Positions 57,601 through 64,000 of a stretch of 64,000 nucleotides of DNA are shown in pieces; position 1 is the first letter of the stretch, and each line of letters starts with the position of its first letter. The position numbers and the translations under genes were made by a program. The notes under the pieces are model-generated. The model was given only the letters and a program-made list of their open reading frames with translations. It searched no databases and was not told the origin of the DNA. The stretch is from Macrolepiota albuminosa (Eukaryota > Basidiomycota > Agaricomycetes > Agaricales > Agaricaceae): NCBI GenBank assembly GCA_027475525.1, contig JAMWFC010000009.1:1488001-1552000 (forward strand), in the 5' to 3' direction.

Positions 57601-59687
57601 CCACAGCGGAAACATTTGTTTGCTGCACGGTATTCCTCCTTCTCTTCCTTACTCAGAAGAGTCTTCTGCTGCCCCGCAGATTGTTTTGCATCCGTTTTTT
57701 TACTTCCATGGGGCTTCCATTTATTACTATTGGACCCACTCGCCTCATTGTAGTTGGACGACGCCCCGGGGACATTGTTTGTCTTTTTTCCATACCCTGA
57801 TTTGAAGTTTCGTGCTCGACGCGACGAATGGGAAGACTTTCCCTCCTTGCCCTGTCCCTCATGCATCCCGGGAGCTTGGGAGCTTTGGGAGTGGCGTGAT
57901 TGATTGCCTGAACGCTGGTTTACAGCTGAGTCACGGTAATCTATATTGTCTGCTAACTCTTGGTATTCAGCTTCGCGGACAATCTCCTTCCAGGAGCTAT
58001 ACTCAGGATTCAGGTGAGCGCGCAATAACGCTTTTCGAAGAGACGATCTTAGTCCGTTGAAGAGTTTCACAACACGAGCTCGTTGGCTATCGGCGCCTAC
58101 TATGGTGAATAGTTCATCAAGGTCTGCCACATATTCTCTAACGGACTTCTGTCCTTGATTCAGGCTATTTAGCCTTTCCCTCTGCTGACTTCGGAAATCG
58201 ATGGGGAAGCAGTAGTTGAAGAGCTCAATGAAAAACTTTCTCGTCGACCATTTCTCAGGTTCGAACGCCACACGCCGGGTGTAAAAAGTGTAAGCTTTTC
58301 CCGTTAAGAACTCAGATAATACTATGACCTGACGTCTCTTTTCGACATATCCGTACTTAACATAGGCTGTTCCATGGGTTAAGAATCGGTGGAAGGCACG
58401 TACATCCACCCTGCCATCATACTTCTCGGGCGGAGTGGGTTTTATAGTTGAGCGATGCGTTGATTTTCGTTTTGATCTACGAGCACGACGACGTCCCCGT
58501 GGATGGGATGATGAATCCGAACTCGAGCCGGAGGTAGTGGAGTCAGACTCGTCATCTGAGCTCTCATATCCTGAGCTGGAGTCCGAGTCTGATCCATCCG
58601 TGGCGGAAGAATCGGGTGATTCATTACCCGCGTCAGATCCCCTTGGTCCCTGACGCTTTTCGAGTCGTTTAAATGCTTGTCCGAGGGCGCTCTCACCGGT
58701 GATTTGCGTTATTGGCTCAGTGGCCAAATGCTTACTGGGTTTCGGTTTATCACGGTTATCAGTACGTTTATACTTGCGTCTATTCTTCGAGCCTTCTGCT
58801 ACCTTTTGGATTAGGGCAGCCATCTCTCCCGAGATAGGCTCAGATCCAGTACGTTCCTTACGCTTCTGGTGAGAGGTTTCCCTCTTCTGACGGAGTCTCT
58901 TGATCTCGCGTTCTAGTTTCCTTTTATTACGTAGGTAGTCCAACACGTCTTTACGAGAAACTTCATATTTTTCCGCTACATCAGTGGTTTCCCCTTCCTG
59001 GGCAGCTTCGCCGCCGTCGATCATCTCAGGCTCGACGTCTTGGGTGTTGTGCTCAAGTTCGGTTGTGGGTGACTGGTGTTCACGGTTGAGTCTCTCGTTG
59101 TACCTTGTGAGTAACTCCTTCTGTGTCTGGAGATTGATTTCGATCTCATTGAGATCGATGTCTCCCCAGTTCCGGGGGTCCACCCCCTTCCCCTTGTCGG
59201 AGGGTTCCCCAATATCATCTTGAGTCTGGGTATCGTTGGATGTCACTCTATCCATCCTTCTATCGATGCGTTCTCGTTCTGCCTCAGTCAGATGGCTCCT
59301 TGCCTTGGCTAAAGTCTCTTCCATCTCGCGACTTCGATCGTCGCGGGATTGATTATTATTCTGGTCGTTAAACTTTACAGTGTCGTCTTGACTATCTATG
59401 GTATGTAACCCATCCTGCTCGTTATCAGACGGGGAACTAGTTTCACTAAATTCCTCTAGGCCATTTCCCCCCAAGGGTTGGGCTTCCTCACTGGCCTTGG
59501 GCTCAGCGGCATCCACATCAATTTCAGTGGGCATCGCGGGGTCGTCACCGCTCGCGGCATCAAGTATATGGTCTGTTTTCAGCGTCCCAAAGCGCGGTAA
59601 AGGTCCCGTGTTACGTACTGCAGTAGGGCTGAGTCGGCGGACAGGTCCTCCTGTTTTTACGGTTCGACGGGGATATCTAGTAGACAT
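51648..59687 (-). CDS. Gag-Pol polyprotein of the intact Ty3/Gypsy element
   Basis: First ATG in frame is at 59687 (MSTRYPRRTVKTGG); the frame upstream opens with GTG. Gag has a long charged coiled part, a Ser/Asp-rich stretch, the capsid-like region (FFIELFNYCFPIDF) and zinc knuckle CFRCGQEGHFARNC near residue 691. Protease: ALIDSGSLGDF near 1117. RT: SILDGKDAYEQI near 1375 and FMDVYLDDIIIYS near 1437, with both Asp present. RNase H: VITDGCGTG near 1591, HEIEMLAGVE, WYTDHKGL near 1660, SDSLSRLY near 1705. Integrase: HLG...CESCVVCARSK zinc site near 1974-2016, then Asp in IGIDFVGP, Asp in VSDRDSYF, Glu in DGATERANR (DDE set complete), GPY-type module near 2274. Chromodomain-like segment near 2346-2384 (SADKIVSHAGSKTDAIFEVL). 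About 290 further C-terminal residues are unassigned. No frameshift separates gag and pol. Confidence 0.95.
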   Translation of the reverse strand: MSTRYPRRTVKTGGPVRRLSPTAVRNTGPLPRFGTLKTDHILDAASGDDPAMPTEIDVDAAEPKASEEAQPLGGNGLEEFSETSSPSDNEQDGLHTIDSQDDTVKFNDQNNNQSRDDRSREMEETLAKARSHLTEAERERIDRRMDRVTSNDTQTQDDIGEPSDKGKGVDPRNWGDIDLNEIEINLQTQKELLTRYNERLNREHQSPTTELEHNTQDVEPEMIDGGEAAQEGETTDVAEKYEVSRKDVLDYLRNKRKLEREIKRLRQKRETSHQKRKERTGSEPISGEMAALIQKVAEGSKNRRKYKRTDNRDKPKPSKHLATEPITQITGESALGQAFKRLEKRQGPRGSDAGNESPDSSATDGSDSDSSSGYESSDDESDSTTSGSSSDSSSHPRGRRRARRSKRKSTHRSTIKPTPPEKYDGRVDVRAFHRFLTHGTAYVKYGYVEKRRQVIVLSEFLTGKAYTFYTRRVAFEPEKWSTRKFFIELFNYCFPIDFRSQQRERLNSLNQGQKSVREYVADLDELFTIVGADSQRARVVKLFNGLRSSLRKALLRAHLNPEYSSWKEIVREAEYQELADNIDYRDSAVNQRSGNQSRHSQSSQAPGMHEGQGKEGKSSHSSRRARNFKSGYGKKTNNVPGASSNYNEASGSNSNKWKPHGSKKTDAKQSAGQQKTLLSKEEKEEYRAANKCFRCGQEGHFARNCPTKGQAKSNGGKPPGISAFGIQVDLNQTEQRRIDSLGETTELSIGMMHFSSTLEREYDSDGDTIPDLQSVTDSDSGWDDKGITSVLTETEINIYGDETLLAPPAEFYETYWMPVESAEEKLVMLDVDSKRKSLGNAACNKLEEMLESMQPYPGDPVNVLQFRGRRFVASTASHNEILVHDRVFDEFEVVNRSKVEQRHFEIGDWYAKIRCMRAGAPYTNRTFYQTCLIVDVFAWNAKRALENGAPYPYDDDKYTHKYHRFEVISDEGTYLAYDRHLGFRSQLSTRLIKNEKFDIVQWYRKQITRKFQKLGAEAHALPCDPQYDVACLFDEQAPQPPNVEKEGSDIDLIKTWLSTAGQLKIEAKDGRLCMVELNGQQIPMGTYPSVQRNAACARDPSRLIPKPLVVVVQINGHPARALIDSGSLGDFMSSTLTQQLGIPKKELTSPLPVQLAVQGSRSRINFGATARFQYQSISEQRYFDVINLSGYDLILGTPFLFQHRVTFGINPTRVMIGSNASLPLEGSGVAQLASRSMELYQQDLESVREELRRYAESICKSASDTPLPPLRAINHTIDLIDPNRIYPWRPSRCPEAMRDQWTEKRDAYIKNGRWKITSRGNTVPMMLIPKPSKAGEPPRLRTVFDLRARNSNTVKRSSPLPDIDGILRRMARGKYRSILDGKDAYEQIRVIPEHVERTAVTTPDGNMVSNVVQQGDCNAPATYQALMNYIFSAHIGRFMDVYLDDIIIYSQSLKEHIEHVKIIIDILRKEKLYLGKDKLQFLCPEMKVLGRIVDDNGIRMDPDKVDALSRWKTPTNRDLLRGFLGAAGYLADDIDRVRIPMGILHGLTSDAVPFRWEYTHQRAFEDIKRLAMICKDHHRKPLEYGENAQPINVITDGCGTGIAGVISQGKDWQKAKVAAFYSAKLNSAQQNYPVHEIEMLAGVETMLRYRDILQGTKFTWYTDHKGLVHLLNQRNLSGRQARWLEKISGFDFNVVYVPGVENILSDSLSRLYSYDEPGTVRARGEYTYHDIISNDLLETHLISMPVLVGVEGEGASLSDESINSGKDAERATEAENSIPEINGRYHRSDKAPGPKQKRAYQRKVVPPAETGRAETSKEFAARMTKNFVLKGPQQRKEGEGDGHRKLTIRIPARKQRQDKLSSITNNLETLNLEQEHEHEIAKRSQQLEQTMERLSPVTLTELMAGGREPIDLLETIRGKYNDDSTLSIIVSKPREHKNFEYTENGLLYLNSNGKKVLCIPRIMVNGRSILEIVISEAHTMLAHLGARKTLTYLRDNVWWKNMSNDVHLFCESCVVCARSKPSNHKPYGMLNPLPVPTQPWEVIGIDFVGPLPESKDRDATYNSLTVIIDHLTAMIHLVPSRTSYTARNVAELVFAEIYKLHGLPKAIVSDRDSYFTSLFWSHLHELIGTQLKMSSAYHPETDGATERANRTVTQMIRQCVSPNQKDWVSKLPAIEFAINSARSESTGYSPFFLNYGRMPRTMVWNAARRDEYPGVRVFAQRLRSAILAAHDSILAARVKQTRDANRKRIPVPFKEGDFVYVSTENMTFPKGLARKLIPKFVGPYLLLKDFGNHSFRVQLPAHMRQRGIHNSFHASLLRIHRPNDDRRFPGRLYSQIISEIEPDQDNEWSADKIVSHAGSKTDAIFEVLWRAGDRTWLQYDQVRELDILSPYLEALNVELIHELPEGTGKPPTDDPQVFLGSIHPEHINTPHSLPTQQPPQHPSQLSEPATSQLRPPAAHMSHRPKNHYTPHPCLAKRPDGFVQLTSVDPGIIIHPAQLLKFLDYDNEVRRRQVTAATSEPAGYESFAIAYNASKGDNPCEFITRDAATGDWNYDNFPIPRSVITFPNLDPRYAELRAFGILDDKGDIDAYAWASLKNALLRPHREAVRNQARSETRRREKEFKKRRMEDARPDGFDLPPFFTDHKKKRTGKTSPASPTVDPLAALEEMTIDSAFFEAVA

Positions 59688-59787
59688 AGTTAATAAAAAG
59701 GTTTTGTGTTTGTGACTCACGAGGTTGGATGCCCGCAGTTGATCAGACTGAGGGAGGCCAAAGCACGAGAGTCGAATCGAAAGCTAG

Positions 59788-59816
59788 TAGGTAGGACTTT
59801 TGAGAGGTTCAAAATA
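59788..59816 (-). promoter_or_regulatory. Presumed primer-binding region with conserved hairpin
   Basis: Directly after the 5' LTR, in element orientation: TATTTTGAACCTCTCAAAAG. The arms TTTTGA and TCAAAA can pair across a 5-base loop. There is no TGG at the LTR border, so a standard match to a tRNA CCA end is not evident. The decayed relative keeps the same sequence after its LTR (18116 onward). Confidence 0.5.
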
Positions 59817-60042
59817 TGTGGGAACAGCGTCTGTGACGGTGTTACCACAAGAGAGATCGAGTCTTCACACAAGTAATAGAACCGGGTTAAGTCCTGTTAA
59901 TTGGGAAGAAGCTGCCGTACTCTAGCACTGTACTACCTTATATAGTCTCGGTTATACAGAGTACCCGGTAGCGACAAGAATCATAAGATAAAGTCATAAC
60001 ACAACTAAGGGTCGAATAGCTAAGGTGGTCACGGTCGTTACA
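59817..60042 (-). repeat. 5' LTR of the intact Ty3/Gypsy element (226 bp)
   Basis: Same sequence as the 3' LTR. The element's transcription should start downstream of its TATATAAGG box (around 59936-59945), running away from the PHO13-type gene. Followed by the right target duplication GATGT at 60043-60047. Confidence 0.96.
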
Positions 60043-60095
60043 GATGTGCCTGATTCGGATAATCATCAGCATCCGATACAACATTTTGGTGGCCA

Positions 60096-61305
60096 ATGAG
60101 TATTCGACTTTCTTCTACAAAGGATTACTCCTCTTTACTAGAAAAGTATGATACATGGATGTTCGACTGCGATGGTGTTCTATGGCACGGCGATCGCCTG
60201 ATCGATGGGGCTGTGGAAGTCCTTGAACTCCTCCGGCGTAGAAGTAAGTCTCGCTCCTGTCAGCATCTGGCCTACATCGTTGTGTACAAATTCTTACTCG
60301 CCCAGACAAGAAAGTTCTATTTGTCACCAACAATGCCACCAAATCGCGCAAGAGTTACAAAGGCAAGTTTGACCACCTAGGGGTGGAAGCGCATGTGGTA
60401 TGTGCTGTAACCTTCCGCGGCTGAAACTCATCAAGTCCGCTTTAAGGACGAGATATACGGTTCTGCCTACGCTGCAGCAGTCTACCTCTCTACCGTGGTC
60501 AAACTTCCTAAGACGAAGAAAGTCTATGTCATTGGCATGGCTGGGCTCGAGGAAGAACTGCAGGAAGAAGGCATTGCCTTCCTCGGTGGCACAGTACGTA
60601 ACTCTGTCTATCTATAACGCGTCTTACTTGGCTCGGCCATGACAGGATCCTGCAGACAACACCCTCACACCTTTCACACTCGCAAATTTCACACTTGACC
60701 CGGATGTCGCGGCCGTAGTGTGTGGACTTGATACCCAAATAAACTATACCAAGGTGTCGAAAGCATTTCAATACCTGACGCAAAACCATGGATGTCTGTT
60801 CGTTGCCACCAACGAAGACAGCACGTATCCAAGTGCAGATGGTCTATTGCCAGGTGCCGGCGCGATCAGCGCTCCACTTAGGTTTGCTCTTGGAAAGGAT
60901 CCTATTTGTACGGGCAAACCATCATCGACAATGCTGGACTGTATCAATGCTAAGTAAGTCAGTGATAGCTGATTCATTTTGGACTTGGGCCATCGCTTAT
61001 CTCCTTGGTCCAGAGTCCACTATAACCCCGAACGAACCATCATGGTTGGAGACAGGTTGAACACTGATATTCTATTTGGGAAGAGCGGTGGTCTTGCTAC
61101 GCTTCTCGTCTTGAGTGGTAAATGGCTCCCCTGATCGTCGATTGGCGCTTTGAGCTGATTTCTATCTGTTTTTCCCGTCTATTCCTGGTTCATTGTTTCT
61201 CCTGTAGGTATTACTCAGGAGTCCGAGGTCACAGGACCGAACATTTCACCGATTATTCCAGACTATGTTACTGATTCTATTGGTGACCTTCGTGCTGCGA
61301 TGTAG
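60096..61305 (+). CDS. PHO13: HAD-family phosphatase, PHO13/PGP (4-nitrophenylphosphatase, phosphoglycolate phosphatase) type
   Basis: Six exons from ATG 60096 to TAG 61303-61305. It has all HAD motifs: [11 protein letters not shown] (nucleophile Asp in motif I), [13 protein letters not shown] (motif II), [11 protein letters not shown] (Lys, motif III) and [14 protein letters not shown] (motif IV Asp). The C2-type cap region includes VGIM-like [13 protein letters not shown] and [15 protein letters not shown]. Enzymes of this group are cytosolic, Mg2+-dependent and clear phosphoglycolate and other side-product metabolites. Introns splice cleanly (for example GGT joined to DPADNTL; INAK to VHYNPERT). 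Length about 300 residues, as usual. The retrotransposon LTR ends 53 bp before the ATG, so its promoter has probably been displaced. Confidence 0.93.
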
Positions 61306-61548
61306 TTCTATCTCATCGCCATCGCGAAGATAAATTGAAGTAGAGATACAGGATATTGCTAGTTACTCATCCTTCCTGTACCCATAGTCTGGGATATCGG
61401 GCGGATTTAGAAAAGATAGTGATATTATAGAACAAACAAGATTTCATATGGATCAAAACTTGTAATGAATTCGTAATGTTATACACTTGTTTATGGCTCA
61501 ATAAACCTTTATCTATTAATAACCAGACTGGTTATGGGAGAATCACCA

Positions 61549-62693
61549 TCAGTTACTTTTCTTCTCGCGCCGTTGATCTAAAGAGCGAATATGCTCATCG
61601 GCAAGATGCACCGTGGCACTTGCAGTCAGCGCCAAAAGAGAGGCGATAACATAGCCTAAAATTGCAGCATACGCAGGCGTCAGCGGCCACGCCTGGCCAA
61701 ACAACGCATTGTCAGAAGGAGTACGGAATAATCGGAGCCGAACGGCCCACCTGCCACGGACGATCCCAGTCTAACGCAGTAGGTATTACTCCAGCCCAGC
61801 ACCCTAAAACAGTGCCGATAGCGGGATAGACCAGAGCCCTTTCAACAGGGGTGTGTAACCTATGATTGTTCGGACAATGGGAGTAATTTAATTGAGAATC
61901 AGGGAGGACAAAGTACATTTTTACTCACCGGAATTCGGCGAAAAGCCGAACCCAGGTCAAGCGATTCACAAGAGCATGTGAGTCGTTGCCAAAGAAATCG
62001 GGTCGGCCGAGCGAGTAGGCAGGTGGGAAGACAGTCAGGAGAGATATTAAGAGCGCCAGGAGGTATGTCTGAGGCACATGACTAGGAGCAAATGTATTAA
62101 TCCTCGAATCAGCCGAACTCATAGGAGCGTACCTGGTGAGCGGAGCTCCAAAGAGCACTAAGATAACGTAGAGAATACAAGAGGCGGCAAATGCAGTTCC
62201 CCAAGCAGCTGCTAAGTTCTAGGCCCGGTCTGTGAGCAATGCATGGAGATGTTGTAGAGATAGATCGACATACCGTGCCTCGTTCTTTGTCCGCAGCAAC
62301 CTTATCCAATTTTTTCTGTTCATCGGATCCCCGGAGCGAATATTCAATGAACCAGTCTCTCAACCACCCACCCCACCACCCTTGCAGCAAAAATACTCCG
62401 GCACATAGGCATATCAGTGTTGACACGGGACTAATCGTAAGCTCCTGGAGAAACGGGTGCTGAGGACGATCTCGCGAGGTTTGAAATGCCGAATCCAACG
62501 AAGGCTTGGTGAATTGGAACAAAAATGTTGTACGAGGTAAATAGAGTGCAGTAAACGTCAAAAGTGTTGTGTGCACGCCAACCACGGATATGTACCGTGC
62601 AAAAGGAAAGAAGCCTGGGGCAGACGGTGGTCCGTGTGTCTTCTGCTGTGGTTCAGAAACGTTTGCATGCGTGTTAGTCCGCCTTTTCGCCAT
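61549..62693 (-). CDS. GPI11: GPI-anchor biosynthesis protein PIG-F / Gpi11
   Basis: Start chosen at ATG 62693 (MAKRRTNTHANV). An upstream in-frame ATG at 62912 would add 73 residues unlike the family. Exons end at 61549 (TGA). The first exon gives membrane segments ARYISVVGVHTTLLTFTALY and ISPVSTLICLCAGVFLLQGW, then GGWLRDWFIEYSLRGSDEQK. Later exons give LAAAWGTAFAASCILYVILV, TYLLALLISLLTVFPPAYSL, ERALVYPAIGTVLGCWAGVI, PTALDWDRPWQ (family signature) and AWPLTPAYAAILGYVIASLL. PIG-F is an ER multipass subunit that supports the GPI ethanolamine-phosphate transferases (PIG-O/Gpi13 and PIG-G/Gpi7). Convergent with the phosphatase gene, 243 bp apart. Confidence 0.9.
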
Positions 62694-64000
62694 AGAGGAA
62701 GCAGGGTTTTCGCTGCTTCGAAGTACCACGTGTTGGTCTTTGTGATTACCGCGTTCCGGCGGGACCAGACAGCCGTCGGCAACTTGATGCCGTACACTGT
62801 TTACCCCTTTCAACGAATATATCACTTCACCGATACGGCGTTGAGTCTGACGAGCCTCAAACACATCGAATCGGTCGTCTCCCTCCGGCGAGCTGTAACG
62901 CCTTGACAACATCTCAAAGCCCGATTGACAGCATGATACTGTGTTCCTTGTCCATCCTTCACGGCTATCTGATAGACAAGAAGGATCTCAACTTCACTGT
63001 CATTTTTCCCGAACAGAATTGATATTTTCCTGTGCGTTCAAGGCATGTTTGATTGTATCCATAGACAGAGTCAACCACAAGAAAAACGTGGGTACAGATT
63101 TTTCCTGGGATATACCTGGTTGATGGGCGCTCAGCGCAGATGGACATAAAACCCAGATCTTGAGGTTTCCAAACAATCAAAAAGAAAATAATCACATTCG
63201 ATTGAGACGATCTATAATACCGGCTTTGGCACGCCTTCATGTGAGAATCGAGCCTTTGAGCCTGTCACTGTCTCTGATTCATAATGATTTCCCCACATTG
63301 CGTAGGTGTGTTAGGCGCGGTGACTCGGGCATTTTGGCTACGCACTTAGGTTGGTGGCGCATGTCAAACCAACGAATTCTACCCATTGACGTATCTTACC
63401 GTCTGAAAGTTGCGAAATTTGCCCAAGACTTGATCACGGCGGTTCACGGGGGGCAAAGACGTGGGGAAAACGTACTAAATTATCATTTGTGTGCGATCTT
63501 CCATCCGTAGATGTTAGAAATGTCGACGTATACGGACATCAAGCTGCGCGCTGACGCACAGGTTGAAAACATGATTCTGATTGTGGAGTAGCCCGCATCT
63601 TTCCGCCGACATTGTGTATAACTCCGAGGGCAGACAGGAATTATCAAGGTGTACGAATTCAGGCCTCATTGTTTGAACGGTTTCAAGACACCTTGGGCAT
63701 GTGCCTCCCATGTGCTTCTTCTTTTTTTGACGATATATTAGGTTCAAGATGCGCAGGAAAGTTCTAAAGGTGCGGAAATGAGGTGCTTATGTTGCTCATG
63801 GGTTCTAGATTGCTTTCACTTCGAAAGCTAATCATTAATCGTTCTGTCATGAGGATATAGCAAGGCTAGAAGAAAGCTTAAAAGTCCAGAGAAAGGAAGA
63901 GAAGGGAAGGCTGGATTCCCGTTTTCCGGTGGTAAAGAGACCGCTGAACTATTCCAAGATTGTGAATAGCAGTGACCGACAAATATGTAAAAACACCGTC
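62694..64000. other. Right-hand intergenic region
   Basis: About 1.3 kb. Contains the PIG-F promoter at its left end. No convincing gene, repeat or RNA seen; short frames at 63160-63510 and 63514-63747 have no recognisable features. Confidence 0.35.

Larger units (their letters stand above)
51247..60042 (-). mobile_element. Intact Ty3/Gypsy LTR retrotransposon (chromovirus type), 8796 bp
   Basis: Two identical 226-bp LTRs, a 5-bp target duplication and a single uninterrupted Gag-Pol frame of 2679 codons make this a structurally complete, recent insertion. Pol order is protease, RT, RNase H, integrase, as in Ty3/Gypsy (Metaviridae), with a chromodomain-like module after integrase. It lies in minus orientation about 50 bp upstream of the PHO13-type gene start. 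The base composition is CpG-normal, in contrast to its decayed relative at 17.9-23.9 kb. Confidence 0.95.

Overview
The window looks like nuclear DNA of a filamentous basidiomycete, most likely an agaricomycete. Genes carry many short introns (about 45-90 bp, GT-AG, with one probable GC-AG). The families present are typical of mushroom-forming fungi: a KDZ (Kyakuja/Dileera/Zisupton) transposase, tandem fungal-type (FunK1-like) kinase genes, Ty3/Gypsy chromovirus elements, Helitron-like elements and an agaricomycete-style bZIP factor. No species is named because nothing here allows it.

Layout. 1-1.28 kb: 5' end of an LTR retrotransposon (minus strand), which runs off the window. 1.3-4.36 kb: a decaying KDZ transposase gene (minus) with two in-frame stops. 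5.1-10.1 kb: two tandem plus-strand paralogues with a FunK1-like architecture; the first has lost the catalytic aspartates, the second keeps them. About 10.4-33 kb: a transposon island that is visibly CpG-poor and AT-rich. It holds decayed Ty3/Gypsy pieces in both orientations, three head-to-tail Helitron-like units, two solo LTRs with perfect target duplications, and an unrecognised ~3 kb decayed gene. 33.5-50.1 kb: gene-dense host DNA with an F-box gene, PBDC1/Chp1-like, an epimerase/reductase, a SANT/Myb protein, a Timeless/Tof1/Swi1 replication-fork factor, a bZIP factor and a transaldolase-like gene that lacks catalytic residues. 51.2-60.0 kb: an intact, apparently very young Ty3/Gypsy element with identical 226-bp LTRs and a 5-bp target duplication, inserted about 50 bp upstream of the next gene. 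60.1-62.7 kb: a PHO13/PGP-type phosphatase and a convergent PIG-F (GPI-anchor) gene.

The host genes are ordinary single-function housekeeping or regulatory genes with no visible shared pathway. The main stories are transposon biology, gene decay by C-to-T change, and data quality. Seven direct tandem duplications between 9.8 and 16.4 kb all have an offset of exactly 77 bp. That is hard to explain biologically and points to duplicated k-mer overlaps in a de Bruijn assembly. One of them breaks the second kinase gene, so that frameshift is probably not real.
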